In this document: piece by piece, positions 54,942 through 62,920 of the stretch
How positions within the stretch are numbered: the first letter of the stretch is position 1
Layout of the letters: every line of letters begins with the position of its first letter
Assembly (NCBI GenBank): GCA_016708845.1
Contig: JADJFB010000008.1
Coordinates: 1 to 64,000, forward strand
Origin: Bacteroidota bacterium
GTDB taxonomy: Bacteria; Bacteroidota; Bacteroidia; B-17B0; Aurantibacillaceae
DNA length: 64,000 bases
Reading direction: 5' to 3'
The notes under the pieces: generated by a model
Told to the model about the DNA's origin: nothing
Database searches by the model: none
What the model saw: the letters and a program-made list of their open reading frames with translations, nothing else
Position numbers and translations under genes: made by a program

Positions 54942-55797
54942 TGTTGAAATTTTGAGAGTTTAAAATCCAATTATTGGCTGCTGCAAACCAATTGGCCATA
55001 GGCGTTTTACCAATCATCCAACCGTTACTTTCATAATGATTGTAAAATTTACTGGCTTCGTTTTCAGGCCATTGGTTTTGTGCGAAATAGATTTTGGTTT
55101 CGCTAAGAAGCGGCCGTTTGAATCCCTCAAACGATCGTTTCCGTTCTGTTGATTTTGTGTCGGGGCTGACTTCTTCATTTTTGAAGATGGCAATTTCGGT
55201 TTGGGTGTTTGGTTGAGTTTCTTGGAAACCAGTTTCACTTTTTTTCTTTGCGCGCAACCTTTCTTTTTTTTCTTTTTCGAAGTCAATTTTATCAATTGAA
55301 CTTTTTGAATTACTAAATTTTTCATTCTTATTTTTTTTTGTGATTGCGTTTACTATTGTTTTCTGTTTACTATTGTTTGAATTGTTTATATATGGTATCA
55401 GAACTTGTACAGCACCTGACCCTATTTTAGTATGGTTGCTGTTCGCTACCAGTTCAGAACCAGTTTCGATTTTGGTACGATTAATTTTTTTAGCTAGTTC
55501 AGTTCCTGTTTGAAAATCAAACAAATACACAAGGCTCCCTTTAAATGGATTGTAAGAAGGCTCATATCTTAAATACCCAAATAGGTGCAACTCCCTTATA
55601 CATTTATGATAAGTTACTTTTGAACTGATTTTGGAAACATTCATTGCCTCTTGTCGTGAAATACTAATTGGATTGTGAAATCGGCAAGCGTTCCAAAATT
55701 GAAATAATGAAACATATAAACTCACATGTGTAGGATTGAGTCTTTCATCTGCACTCACTTTATTAAAAAAACCTGATAGATGTCTTATATAGTTCAT
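54871..55797 (-). CDS. Winged-helix replication-type protein of the island
   Basis: 308 residues. The N-terminal ~120 look like a replication-initiator or DnaD-like winged helix (SLYVSLFQFWNACRFHNPIS, EAMNVSKISSKVTYHKCIRE, HLFGYLRYEPSYNPFKG). A long charged linker (KEKKERLRAKKKSETGFQ) follows. The C-terminal ~60 form a small domain (YFAQNQWPENEASKFYNHYE, IGKTPMANWFAAANNWI), seen in Bacteroidota phage and ICE proteins. It overlaps the HTH gene by 4 nt (ATGA). A replication role is inferred, not shown. Confidence 0.7.
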   Translation of the reverse strand: MNYIRHLSGFFNKVSADERLNPTHVSLYVSLFQFWNACRFHNPISISRQEAMNVSKISSKVTYHKCIRELHLFGYLRYEPSYNPFKGSLVYLFDFQTGTELAKKINRTKIETGSELVANSNHTKIGSGAVQVLIPYINNSNNSKQKTIVNAITKKNKNEKFSNSKSSIDKIDFEKEKKERLRAKKKSETGFQETQPNTQTEIAIFKNEEVSPDTKSTERKRSFEGFKRPLLSETKIYFAQNQWPENEASKFYNHYESNGWMIGKTPMANWFAAANNWILNSQNFNNDKTKTRPGNLHTSTGKNYNEPL

Positions 55798-56057
55798 GAG
55801 TTCATGCCGCTTTCAAGTAATTTATGAATGTCTTGCTGCCTATAATAAATGATACTTCCGATTTTGGTAAAGCGAAGCGTACCATTGATACGAAGATTTT
55901 GTAATGTGCCGGGCGAGATTTTTAAAAGCTTTCGAACTTCGGGAGATTTTAGCCACTCCTTTTGTTCTGTTGATTTTCCCATTAATTCCTTAATGTCGTT
56001 TAGTAGTAAGAACCTAAAATCTTGCAGGTCTTCTTTTGTAATAATTTCTAATGCCAT
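55794..56057 (-). CDS. Excisionase-like helix-turn-helix protein
   Basis: 87 residues with EWLKSPEVRKLLKISPGTLQ, LRINGTLRFTKIGSIIYYR and QQDIHKLLESG, the winged-helix pattern of MerR/Xis-like DNA-binding proteins found in Bacteroidota integrative elements. It may be the recombination directionality factor or a regulator. It is the first gene of the minus-strand module with the replication-type protein and the AAA+ ATPase. A terminator-like hairpin (56105-56129) lies upstream. Confidence 0.85.
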   Translation of the reverse strand: MALEIITKEDLQDFRFLLLNDIKELMGKSTEQKEWLKSPEVRKLLKISPGTLQNLRINGTLRFTKIGSIIYYRQQDIHKLLESGMNS

Positions 56058-56104
56058 TTGATTTGTTTTTATACAGCAAATAGAATTAAACTATATAAAA
56101 AAAT

Positions 56105-56129
56105 AGGGTGGCTTGGGTTGCGCCACCCT
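56105..56129 (-). terminator. Terminator hairpin upstream of the HTH gene
   Basis: AGGGTGGC and GCCACCCT arms around a 9-nt loop, followed on the minus strand by TATTTTTTT. It could end a short minus-strand transcript from the nested hairpin region or act as an attenuator for the HTH operon. Confidence 0.65.
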
Positions 56130-56271
56130 CTTTAACTTATTGAAATACAAGCAATTATTTGAAAAAAGTTTTTAAGGATAAAATTTGAATTATAGTTGTT
56201 TGGCAGAAATTACCTACCTTTAAGCATTAAAATATTAAATAGCGAATAGTTATTTTTTAGGGTAATAGAAA

Positions 56272-56368
56272 ACCGCCAGAATTCTGAACTAACCCCAAGA
56301 AGAAATAAACTAATCGCCCACGGTATGCGTGGGCTTTAGTTTAACTTGGGGTTTGGGTGCCTGGCGGT
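56272..56368 (-). ncRNA. Candidate structured RNA or DNA hairpin element
   Basis: Four successive pairings share one axis: ACCGCCAG (56272) with CTGGCGGT (56361), AACCCCAAG (56291) with CTTGGGGTT (56345), TAAACTA (56306) with TAGTTTA (56337), and GCCCACG (56316) with CGTGGGC (56328), around loop GTATG. A terminator downstream on the minus strand would define a ~270-nt RNA. I do not recognise an RNA family; a protein-bound DNA hairpin is the alternative. The strand is inferred. Confidence 0.5.
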
Positions 56369-56432
56369 ACCTCTATTACAAGCTTTATTAATGTCCCACG
56401 CTACTTTTTTGTAGCTGGTTTACTGCAAAAAA

Positions 56433-56624
56433 ATGCATCAAGAAAACAATCATATAGAAATTGAAGATGAACTTAAACGGTTTATGGAATTACACAATTT
56501 TGAAAACATTGAAGATGTATTAAAAGTTGAGCCTAGTAAATTGCTTAAAATGGACGGCTTTGGCTATAGATTATTAAATCATTTATTTAACCCAAACAAT
56601 ACCAAAGGTATTACTGGGCTTTAA
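56433..56624 (+). CDS. Small protein with helix-hairpin-helix-like motif
   Basis: 63 residues: an acidic N-terminal helix (IEIEDELKRFMELHNFE) and EDVLKVEPSKLLKMDGFGYR, which resembles a helix-hairpin-helix (LLKMDGFGYRLLNHL), usually a nucleic-acid backbone contact. It starts 65 nt after the nested hairpin and its end overlaps the convergent RteC-like gene by about 14 nt. Function unknown; a partner of the hairpin is possible. Confidence 0.5.
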   Translation: MHQENNHIEIEDELKRFMELHNFENIEDVLKVEPSKLLKMDGFGYRLLNHLFNPNNTKGITGL

Positions 56625-58123
56625 TGAGATTAAGCATTTCAATGATTTTTTGTTTCATCATTTCAATTGTTGAACTATCAAAATTGTAAAATTTATTTTT
56701 AATACTTCCTTGCGAAATATCAGAAACATTAGTGGTTTGGTAACTGTCGGCTAAGTGTTTGAAAATATCTTGTTGAACCTTATGTGAAATGATACCGACG
56801 TCTGATTGAAGTTTAAAAACATGCTAACTGTGCAACAGTCAAACCGCTTTCAAGTTTTAGTTTATCATTTTCAGAAAATAAATTAATGCTTGGTTGTTTG
56901 GTTTGTAGTTGTGTTTTTTTACTTAGGTAATTTATTTCTTCCTCTAACCAACCAATTAATTGATCCTTTAGCGACATTAAGGATGAATCAAAAGCAATGT
57001 TTACCTTGCTCCTTCGCTGATTTACAATTTTTAAACTGTGATACAGAAAATCAATTTTATCAGAAATACTTTCGATTGCTTCCACTTCAATTTTTATTAA
57101 AGCTGTTTTATAAAATTGAATTTCAAAAGAATTGTAATTAATACGGTAAAGTAATTCATTGACCTGTACTTCATTTATTGTATTATCATTTTCTTTTATC
57201 TCATCGTAAAACGCCTGCAAATAGACGTTTAAATAGATTAAATCTTTATAGGTCATTCTTTCTTCAATTTTTAAAGCACTCAGCTTTAAAAACGGAATAT
57301 AAATAATTTGCAATAGTTTTTGATTAATCACAGAATTTAGTAAAACAGATTTTACCAAATTCAATTTTTCATCAATATTATAAATCTTTAAAAGTGAGGA
57401 ACGATAAGGGATTTGAATATTTTTGTCGATATAGTTTAAATAGTTTTTCTCAACAAATCGGATTAATTCTTCGAGAGAAATAAAGGTAAGATTTAAAATA
57501 TCTGTATTTGAAAAGTTTACCGAAGGTAAATATATATTGTTTTGCTCCTTAGAATTTAAAAGCTTCATTAACCTAAAGCATAGGTTTATCAATGCTTGCT
57601 GTAACTTATGGATAAAGTGTTCTGTTTTATCATTTGAATTAAAATTAAATACTTCCTCTTTTATACTTTCTTTTAATCTCAAAACTTCATTATGCAAAAT
57701 GGTATTATAGTAATAGTATTTTATTTCCTTCATATCAATTTCTTCCCAATTTAAAGCCATTTTAATATGGAGGATTGTTTCATTTGGCTTTTGCAAATAA
57801 TGAATATCCAAAATCTCCTTTTTATTAATTTCCAAAGCTTTGAGAACATCATTAGATAATTCATTGAGCTGCATGTTTTGAAACAAATCTAATTGATTGT
57901 CTGAAAGCTTTGCCGCCAAAGGATGCAAAGAGTTTAGCACTTTTTTATTTTGTAAAACAAATTTGGATTTAGTTTTACTAAATGATGCTACAACATAATT
58001 ATAGCAAAATTCATGTTTAAGTTTCAATGCATTAATATACTGCTCAGTACTGTTTTGTTGGATTGCAAAAGGAGACAGATTACCTTGAATAATCTGGTCG
58101 AATAATTGGAATTCGTAATTCAT
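56611..58123 (-). CDS. RteC-like mobile-element regulator (frameshifted)
   Basis: About 503 residues when one extra T near 56812 is removed; the 436-residue frame stops in LESGLTVAQLACF. The added tail (KLQSDVGIISHKVQQDIFKH, NKFYNFDSSTIEMMKQKI, EMLNLIKA) is the typical RteC C terminus. The N-terminal body is mostly helical (EFQLFDQIIQGNLSPFAIQQ, HIKMALNWEEIDMKEIKYYY, IPYRSSLLKIYNIDEKLNLV). In CTnDOT RteC is a DNA-binding regulator of excision; here it sits between the integrase gene and the hairpin region. Confidence 0.75.
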
Positions 58124-58281
58124 AAAACAGTATGTTTAAAGTACGAACTACCCCTTAATATACAACCAACATCAACTGTGCTTTAAAATACACAGACCTT
58201 AAAAGGAAAGCTTTATACTAAGTGTATAACAGTATTATTAAATAAATATTGTATTATTTTGGTATATAATGCAGCAAGTAA

Positions 58282-59594
58282 CTAAAAGTTACTTGCAATT
58301 TTAACAGGAATTTGCGGCTGTATTATCATTTGAGGAATTAAAGTGTTTTCATTTGAAATAACTAATTGGGATTGAATTTGAGAAAGTTTAAAGTATGCCC
58401 TTACTTGTTGCATATCTACACTTACTTTAGAATCAATAATTTTAGCATAATGCATCGTCATTTTTAATGTTTTGTGTCCCATCATTTTACTTACCGTTTC
58501 AATTGGCACACCCTTAGCAAGCGTTACGGTAGTGGCAAATGTATGACGAGCTGAGTGGTATGTTACTTTTTTTTCAATACCACAAACGTCCATTATTTCC
58601 TTTAAATACTCATTCATCTTTGATTACTAAGAGTAAATAAAAGCCTCCCTGTATTTAAAGTTTCAGGGTCGTTTGCGTATTTATCAATAACATATTGAGC
58701 CTGTGGTAAAATAGGAATGTTACACTTAATTTTGGTTTTTTGTCGCATTATTGATAGCCAATTACCGCCATCAATTCCCTTTATAACATTACTATCTTCA
58801 ACTTTTTTTGCATCAATATAAGCCAAGCCAGTAAAACAACTAAAAATAAAAGCATCTCTTACACGAGTTAGCCTTGTAGTAAAAAACTTTTTATCAATGA
58901 TAGTTTGCAATTCATCATCAGTTAAAAAAACTGTATCAACTTCAACAAGCTTAGATTTATAATTTGCAAATGGGTCTCTGCTAATCCAATGATTATTCAG
59001 ACAAATTTTAATAATCTTACCAAAGTTTTTTAAATATTTTACTGCTGAATTATTTGCACAATTTCTTTCACTTCTGAGAAAAAATTCAAATTCAGTTATA
59101 AATCCAAAATCAATGTTTCTGATGTCAATGTCAGATTTATTGTATTTCCATTTTAAAAACTGTTGAGTATGCTTTAAGGTAGTTTCATAGCGTTGTAAAG
59201 TAGCTGCTGCAAATTCTTTTCCGACTAATGCCTTGAATCTTTTATTATGATCACTAAATATTTCTACAAGTGATAATGGGCGTTCTTCAATGCCAAAAAT
59301 CTTGTTTTTAATATTATCATAATTTACTGGTATTCCTTCACGAATAAATTGGGTTCGGTAATCATAAACCTGGGTTTTGAGAACGTCTAAATAATCGTTA
59401 ATTCTCTTACATTCTTCATTACTGGCTTTTGTTTTACCTGCATTTGCAATCCATCGTTTTTCCTCTACTGATTCGCCAGTACTTTTATCGATTCTTTTAC
59501 CTCCAACGGTAACTCGCATGTAAATTGGAGTTTGACCATTTGCCGAAATTTTCGTCCTTTTTATGTAGAAAAGAACTGATACTTTATTTTGCAT
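58282..59594 (-). CDS. Tyrosine recombinase (island integrase, frameshifted)
   Basis: About 437 residues in two frames that join if one A is restored near 58618. Layout: N-terminal arm-binding domain (VSVLFYIKRTKISANGQTPI), SAM-like core-binding domain (~110-210) and a catalytic domain with HSARHTF (HxxR), MGHKTLKMTMHYAK (second His and nucleophile Tyr). The Arg I position lies in FSCFTGLAYID, where the usual TGLR is TGLA, as reported for IntDOT-like recombinases. It catalyses integration at tRNA-Ser; the gene is 249 nt from the tRNA. Confidence 0.9.
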
Positions 59595-59722
59595 TTTGAC
59601 AACCTTTTATATTTGTTAAAGTTAGGTTCATTCAATACGCCAGTCAAGACCTACAATTTCTGTACTGCTTGATACAAAAGGGCTACAGAGAAATTCGGTG
59701 TCCTTTTTGTATGGTAAAATCG

Positions 59723-59743
59723 GGAGCACCGAATTGACCACCT
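59723..59743. repeat. Right copy of a 21-bp end-associated repeat
   Basis: GGAGCACCGAATTGACCACCT matches 22982-23002 at 19 of 21 positions, same orientation. Each copy lies about 70-120 bp inside its attachment repeat, suggesting recombinase arm sites or an older att. A nearby inverted copy (ATTCGGTGTCC) lies at about 59693-59703. Confidence 0.6.
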
Positions 59744-59786
59744 TAGCGATACGATTTAATGAATGAATACATTATTGGAAAAACAA

Positions 59787-59820
59787 AAAATCCCCTAAAA
59801 CATACGTTTTAGGGGATTTT
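59787..59820 (-). terminator. Terminator hairpin 3' of tRNA-Ser
   Basis: AAAATCCCCTAAAAC and GTTTTAGGGGATTTT form a long near-perfect stem around ATAC, with T runs on both sides. It is on the island side of the attachment site, so it replaced the original tRNA terminator. Confidence 0.8.
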
Positions 59821-59842
59821 AGTTAGTATCTTTAAGATACTT

Positions 59843-59859
59843 GCGGAGAAGGAGGGATT
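59843..59859. repeat. Right attachment repeat (17-bp direct repeat)
   Basis: GCGGAGAAGGAGGGATT, identical to 22911-22927. Positions 59844-59859 are the 3' terminal bases of the tRNA-Ser gene. Confidence 0.85.
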
Positions 59860-59930
59860 CGAACCCTCGGAACAGTTTCCCGTTCGCATGTTTAGCAAAC
59901 ATGTCCTTTCGGCCACTCAGGCACCTCTCC
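59844..59930 (-). tRNA. tRNA-Ser, anticodon GCT
   Basis: 87 nt with a serine-type long variable arm. The acceptor stem pairs GGAGAGG with CTTCTCC (one G-T pair), the discriminator is G, the anticodon loop TTGCTAA reads GCT (AGY codons), and the T-loop contains GGTTCGAATCC. CCA is not encoded. The 3' end coincides with the right attachment repeat, so the gene is the integration target and remains intact. Confidence 0.95.
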
Positions 59931-60038
59931 AACTCAATATTAAAAATTGAGTCCGTAAATGTAACTATTTATTTTAAATTATGTAAATCTTCGATAAAAA
60001 AAATAATTTTTTACTCATGTTTTTGTACATTTAGTACC

Positions 60039-61768
60039 ATGAAGTTTTTATGTTACTCTAGCCTAATCCTATTAATCTGCTGCTTTCAGATTGGCTGCAA
60101 AAAAGCGCAAAATAATACCTTAGTAGTTCACTTATTAAGCGAACCTGATGATATGCACCCAACTAACGGAGCCTCAGCTGTTAGAGCCGAAATTAATCTG
60201 TACACCAATTTAAGCTTATTACGCGTTAATTATAAAACAGGCGAATTGTTGCCCTGCTTAGCAAAAGCTCTTCCTGCGGTTTCTTCTGATGGCTTGAGTT
60301 ATACTTACGAAATAAAAGATGGTCTTTCTTGGGATGATAAAAGCCCCATCACCGCTGCTGATATTGCCTTTACTACAAAGGCAAGTAAGTGCTTATACAC
60401 CAACAACCCAGGGCTAAAACCCTATTGGGAAAACATTAAAGAAATTAAAATAGACGGGACTAATAAACAAAAATTCACCATTGTGATGAAACGTCCTTAT
60501 ATTTTAAACACTTGGTTTTGGACGGATTTTCCTATTATTCAAGAGGGATTTTATGACAAACAAAAAACGCTTGCAAAATACACCGAAGAACAGTTAACGG
60601 ATTCTACTTTCCTAAAAACAAAAGCTGACGTTAAACAATGGGCAGACGAATTTAATAGTCCAAAATATTATACCGACCCTAACTTTTTAAGCGGTGCTGG
60701 TCCATATAAAATTACTAAATGGGATAAAGGCGTGAGTATCACTCTTGAAAAGAAAAAAGATCATTGGTCGGAAAATTGCCAGGAAAATTGGTATTGCCAA
60801 GCAAATGCAGATAAAATTATTTTAAAATTAAACACCAATAATGCATCTGCTGTACTAGAATTAAAAAATGGCATCATGGATGTATCTGGAATGATTGATT
60901 ATGCCTCGTTTACCGAATTATCTCACGACGAAAACTTCACTAAAAACTACACTTTAAAATTAGCTGATACTTATAATTATACGTATGTGGCTATGAACAT
61001 GAAGCCAGATGGACAAAAGCATCAGAAATTATTTAATGATGTGTTAGTAAGAAAAGCAATGGCTTTACTAACGCCTTACGAGCAAATAAATAAAACATTG
61101 TATGAAAATCACAACAAGCGTGTGGTTTGTCCTATTTCTCCAAATAAAATAGATTTTAATGCCGATTTAAAACCAGTGGAATATAATGTAAAAAAAGCCA
61201 TAGAACTTTTAACTCAAGCTGGTTGGACAGATACCGATAACGACCAGATTTTAGATAAACTAATTGATGGTAAAAAAGTGAAATTTGAATTCGCAATCAA
61301 TTTTATTTCAGGCTCTAAAGTTTGGGAAGACTTAGCCAAACAATTAGCCGAAAGCATGAGTAAAGCTAACATCTATGCGATGTTAATCCTTTAGATTATA
61401 ATGGATTTTTTAGTTCGGTAACAGGTCACGAATTTGATATGAGCATAGGCGCTTGGCAAAGTAGTGCTACGCCCGAAGATTTTTCTCAATTATGGAGTTC
61501 TGCAGCTTGGACAGGTAACGGATTGAATTTTACAGGATTTGGAACACCTCAATCAGATGCATTGATTGATAGTATTAATGTAAGCGTTGACGAACAAAAA
61601 CGAATTGCTTTATCGAAACGTTTTCAAAAACTAGTGTATGATGAGCAACCTTATATTTTCTTATTCACCCAAACAAGAAGAATTATTGTCAATAAGCGTT
61701 GGGATAATTTAGAGATATATACTGAATATCCGGGCGTATTGCTCAACACTTTAAAGCTAAAAGACTAA
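60039..61768 (+). CDS. Peptide/nickel ABC transporter substrate-binding lipoprotein (frameshifted)
   Basis: SBP_bac_5 (OppA/DppA/NikA) family protein. The ATG at 60039 gives a lipoprotein signal MKFLCYSSLILLICCFQIGC; the open frame upstream runs through the tRNA gene and is not used. Motifs: LNTNNASAVLELKNGIMDVS, VRKAMALLTPYEQINKTLYE and VEYNVKKAIELLTQAGW. A lost G near 61383 shifts the frame; the rest (MSIGAWQSSATPEDFSQLW and YIFLFTQTRRIIVNKRWDN) is at 61439-61768. It binds oligopeptides or similar ligands and delivers them to the permeases that follow. Confidence 0.9.
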
Positions 61769-61771
61769 TAC

Positions 61772-62920
61772 ATGTTAGGCTATGTATTAAAAAGAATTCT
61801 TTGGTTTGTTCCTACTCTTTTTGCAGTAACAATCATTGGATTTATATTACTAGCTAATTCTCCAGGCGATCCTGTAAATTTATTAAGTAACGGCGCGAAA
61901 GCTAGTGGTAATATAGAGGAACAAAAAACATTTTGGCGCAAGAAATTAGGTTTAGATTTACCATTATTTTACTTTTCGATTACCACTTTATCAGAGCCTG
62001 ATACCTTATATAAAGTTTATGATGAACAACAACTCAAAATAATCAAAGAAGACCTGAAAGAAAATGGTGGCTACAAAAACTTTATCCCAAAAATAATTTG
62101 GTATGGTTATCATAACCAATATCATCATTGGTTGTTTGGTGGAGCTAATTCAAAAGGTATTATTCGCGGCGATTTTGGCATTTCGTTTATAAAGAAAGAA
62201 CCCGTTATTGCGATCTTAAAAGATAAACTCATTTGGTCGGTATTTTTTTCGGTTGTTTCTATTCTTTTAGCTTACGTGATAAGTATTCCCATTGGCATTA
62301 AATTGGCAGAAAAGCCTGAAAGTAAATCAAGTAAAATCACACAGATTACTTTGTTTTTATTATACTCTATGCCCTCATTTTTTGTAGGTGTTTTATTATT
62401 GATGCTGTTTGCAAATCCTGATGTACTTTCCATCTTTCCGCCTTCAGGCATTAAACCAATTGAAGGTTATGATGAAAATGCTTCTCTACTTTCAAAATTC
62501 GTTGATTCTTTTCCCTACATGATTTTACCATTGATTTGTTATACCTACTCTTCGTTGGCATTTATATCAAAATTAACTGCGACTTCTATCAATGAACAAT
62601 TGGGTTTAGATTATATTAAAACTGCAAGGGCAAAGAGCTTAAGCGAAAACAACATCATCTGGAAACATGCTCTTAAAAATAGTGCCTTACCTTTAATTAC
62701 CGTTTTTTCTTCTGTATTTCCTAGCATTATTGGCGGCTCCGTCATTATCGAAAGCATTTTTACAATTCCAGGAATGGGATTAGAAACCGTAAAAGCTATC
62801 ATTTCGCAAGATTATCCAATTGTTATTGCAGTTATTACATTATCATCTGTACTCACCATTTTTAGTTATTTGTTAGCCGATATATTATACGCTTGGGTTG
62901 ATCCGAGAATTAGAAAATAA
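61772..62920 (+). CDS. ABC transporter permease, DppB/OppB type
   Basis: 382-residue inner-membrane permease. It has the family start MLGYVLKRILWFVPTLFAVT, a long periplasmic loop after the first helix, and six hydrophobic segments. The C-terminal BPD-type EAA loop (DYIKTARAKSLSENNIIWKH) precedes a conserved LKNSALPLITV and IIGGSVIIESIFTIPGMG, typical of DppB. It starts 3 nt after the binding-protein gene, with the DppC-like gene next, so it is part of one operon. Confidence 0.92.
   Translation: MLGYVLKRILWFVPTLFAVTIIGFILLANSPGDPVNLLSNGAKASGNIEEQKTFWRKKLGLDLPLFYFSITTLSEPDTLYKVYDEQQLKIIKEDLKENGGYKNFIPKIIWYGYHNQYHHWLFGGANSKGIIRGDFGISFIKKEPVIAILKDKLIWSVFFSVVSILLAYVISIPIGIKLAEKPESKSSKITQITLFLLYSMPSFFVGVLLLMLFANPDVLSIFPPSGIKPIEGYDENASLLSKFVDSFPYMILPLICYTYSSLAFISKLTATSINEQLGLDYIKTARAKSLSENNIIWKHALKNSALPLITVFSSVFPSIIGGSVIIESIFTIPGMGLETVKAIISQDYPIVIAVITLSSVLTIFSYLLADILYAWVDPRIRK

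Larger units (their letters stand above)
56058..56432. other. Non-coding stretch with nested hairpin
   Basis: Contains no credible gene. It holds a terminator hairpin at 56105-56129, a 97-nt four-tier nested stem-loop at 56272-56368 and a small inverted repeat near 56401-56415 (GCTAC/GTAGC). It lies between the divergent HTH operon and the small plus-strand gene. Confidence 0.65.
22911..59859. mobile_element. ~37 kb genomic island in tRNA-Ser(GCT), metal-resistance cargo
   Basis: Bounded by identical 17-bp direct repeats, the right one being the 3' end of an intact tRNA-Ser gene. A tyrosine recombinase gene lies 249 nt from the tRNA, and next to it are RteC-like, HTH, winged-helix replication-type and DnaC-like genes. 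Inside are metal resistance genes, a Bacteroidota-specific cassette of unknown function and inverted-repeat-rich DNA. The flanking genes belong to unrelated chromosomal loci. I see no relaxase, coupling protein or Tra genes, so it may be mobilised in trans or immobile. Confidence 0.85.

Noticed and set aside
22911..59859. CRISPR array, restriction system or known phage-defence genes in the island
   Set aside because: No regularly spaced repeats, Cas, methylase or endonuclease motifs were found; the direct repeats seen are attachment or protein-level repeats.
59841..60038. Upstream extension of the binding-protein frame through the tRNA gene
   Set aside because: The extra 66 residues are translated from the tRNA-Ser antisense; the lipoprotein signal begins at 60039.
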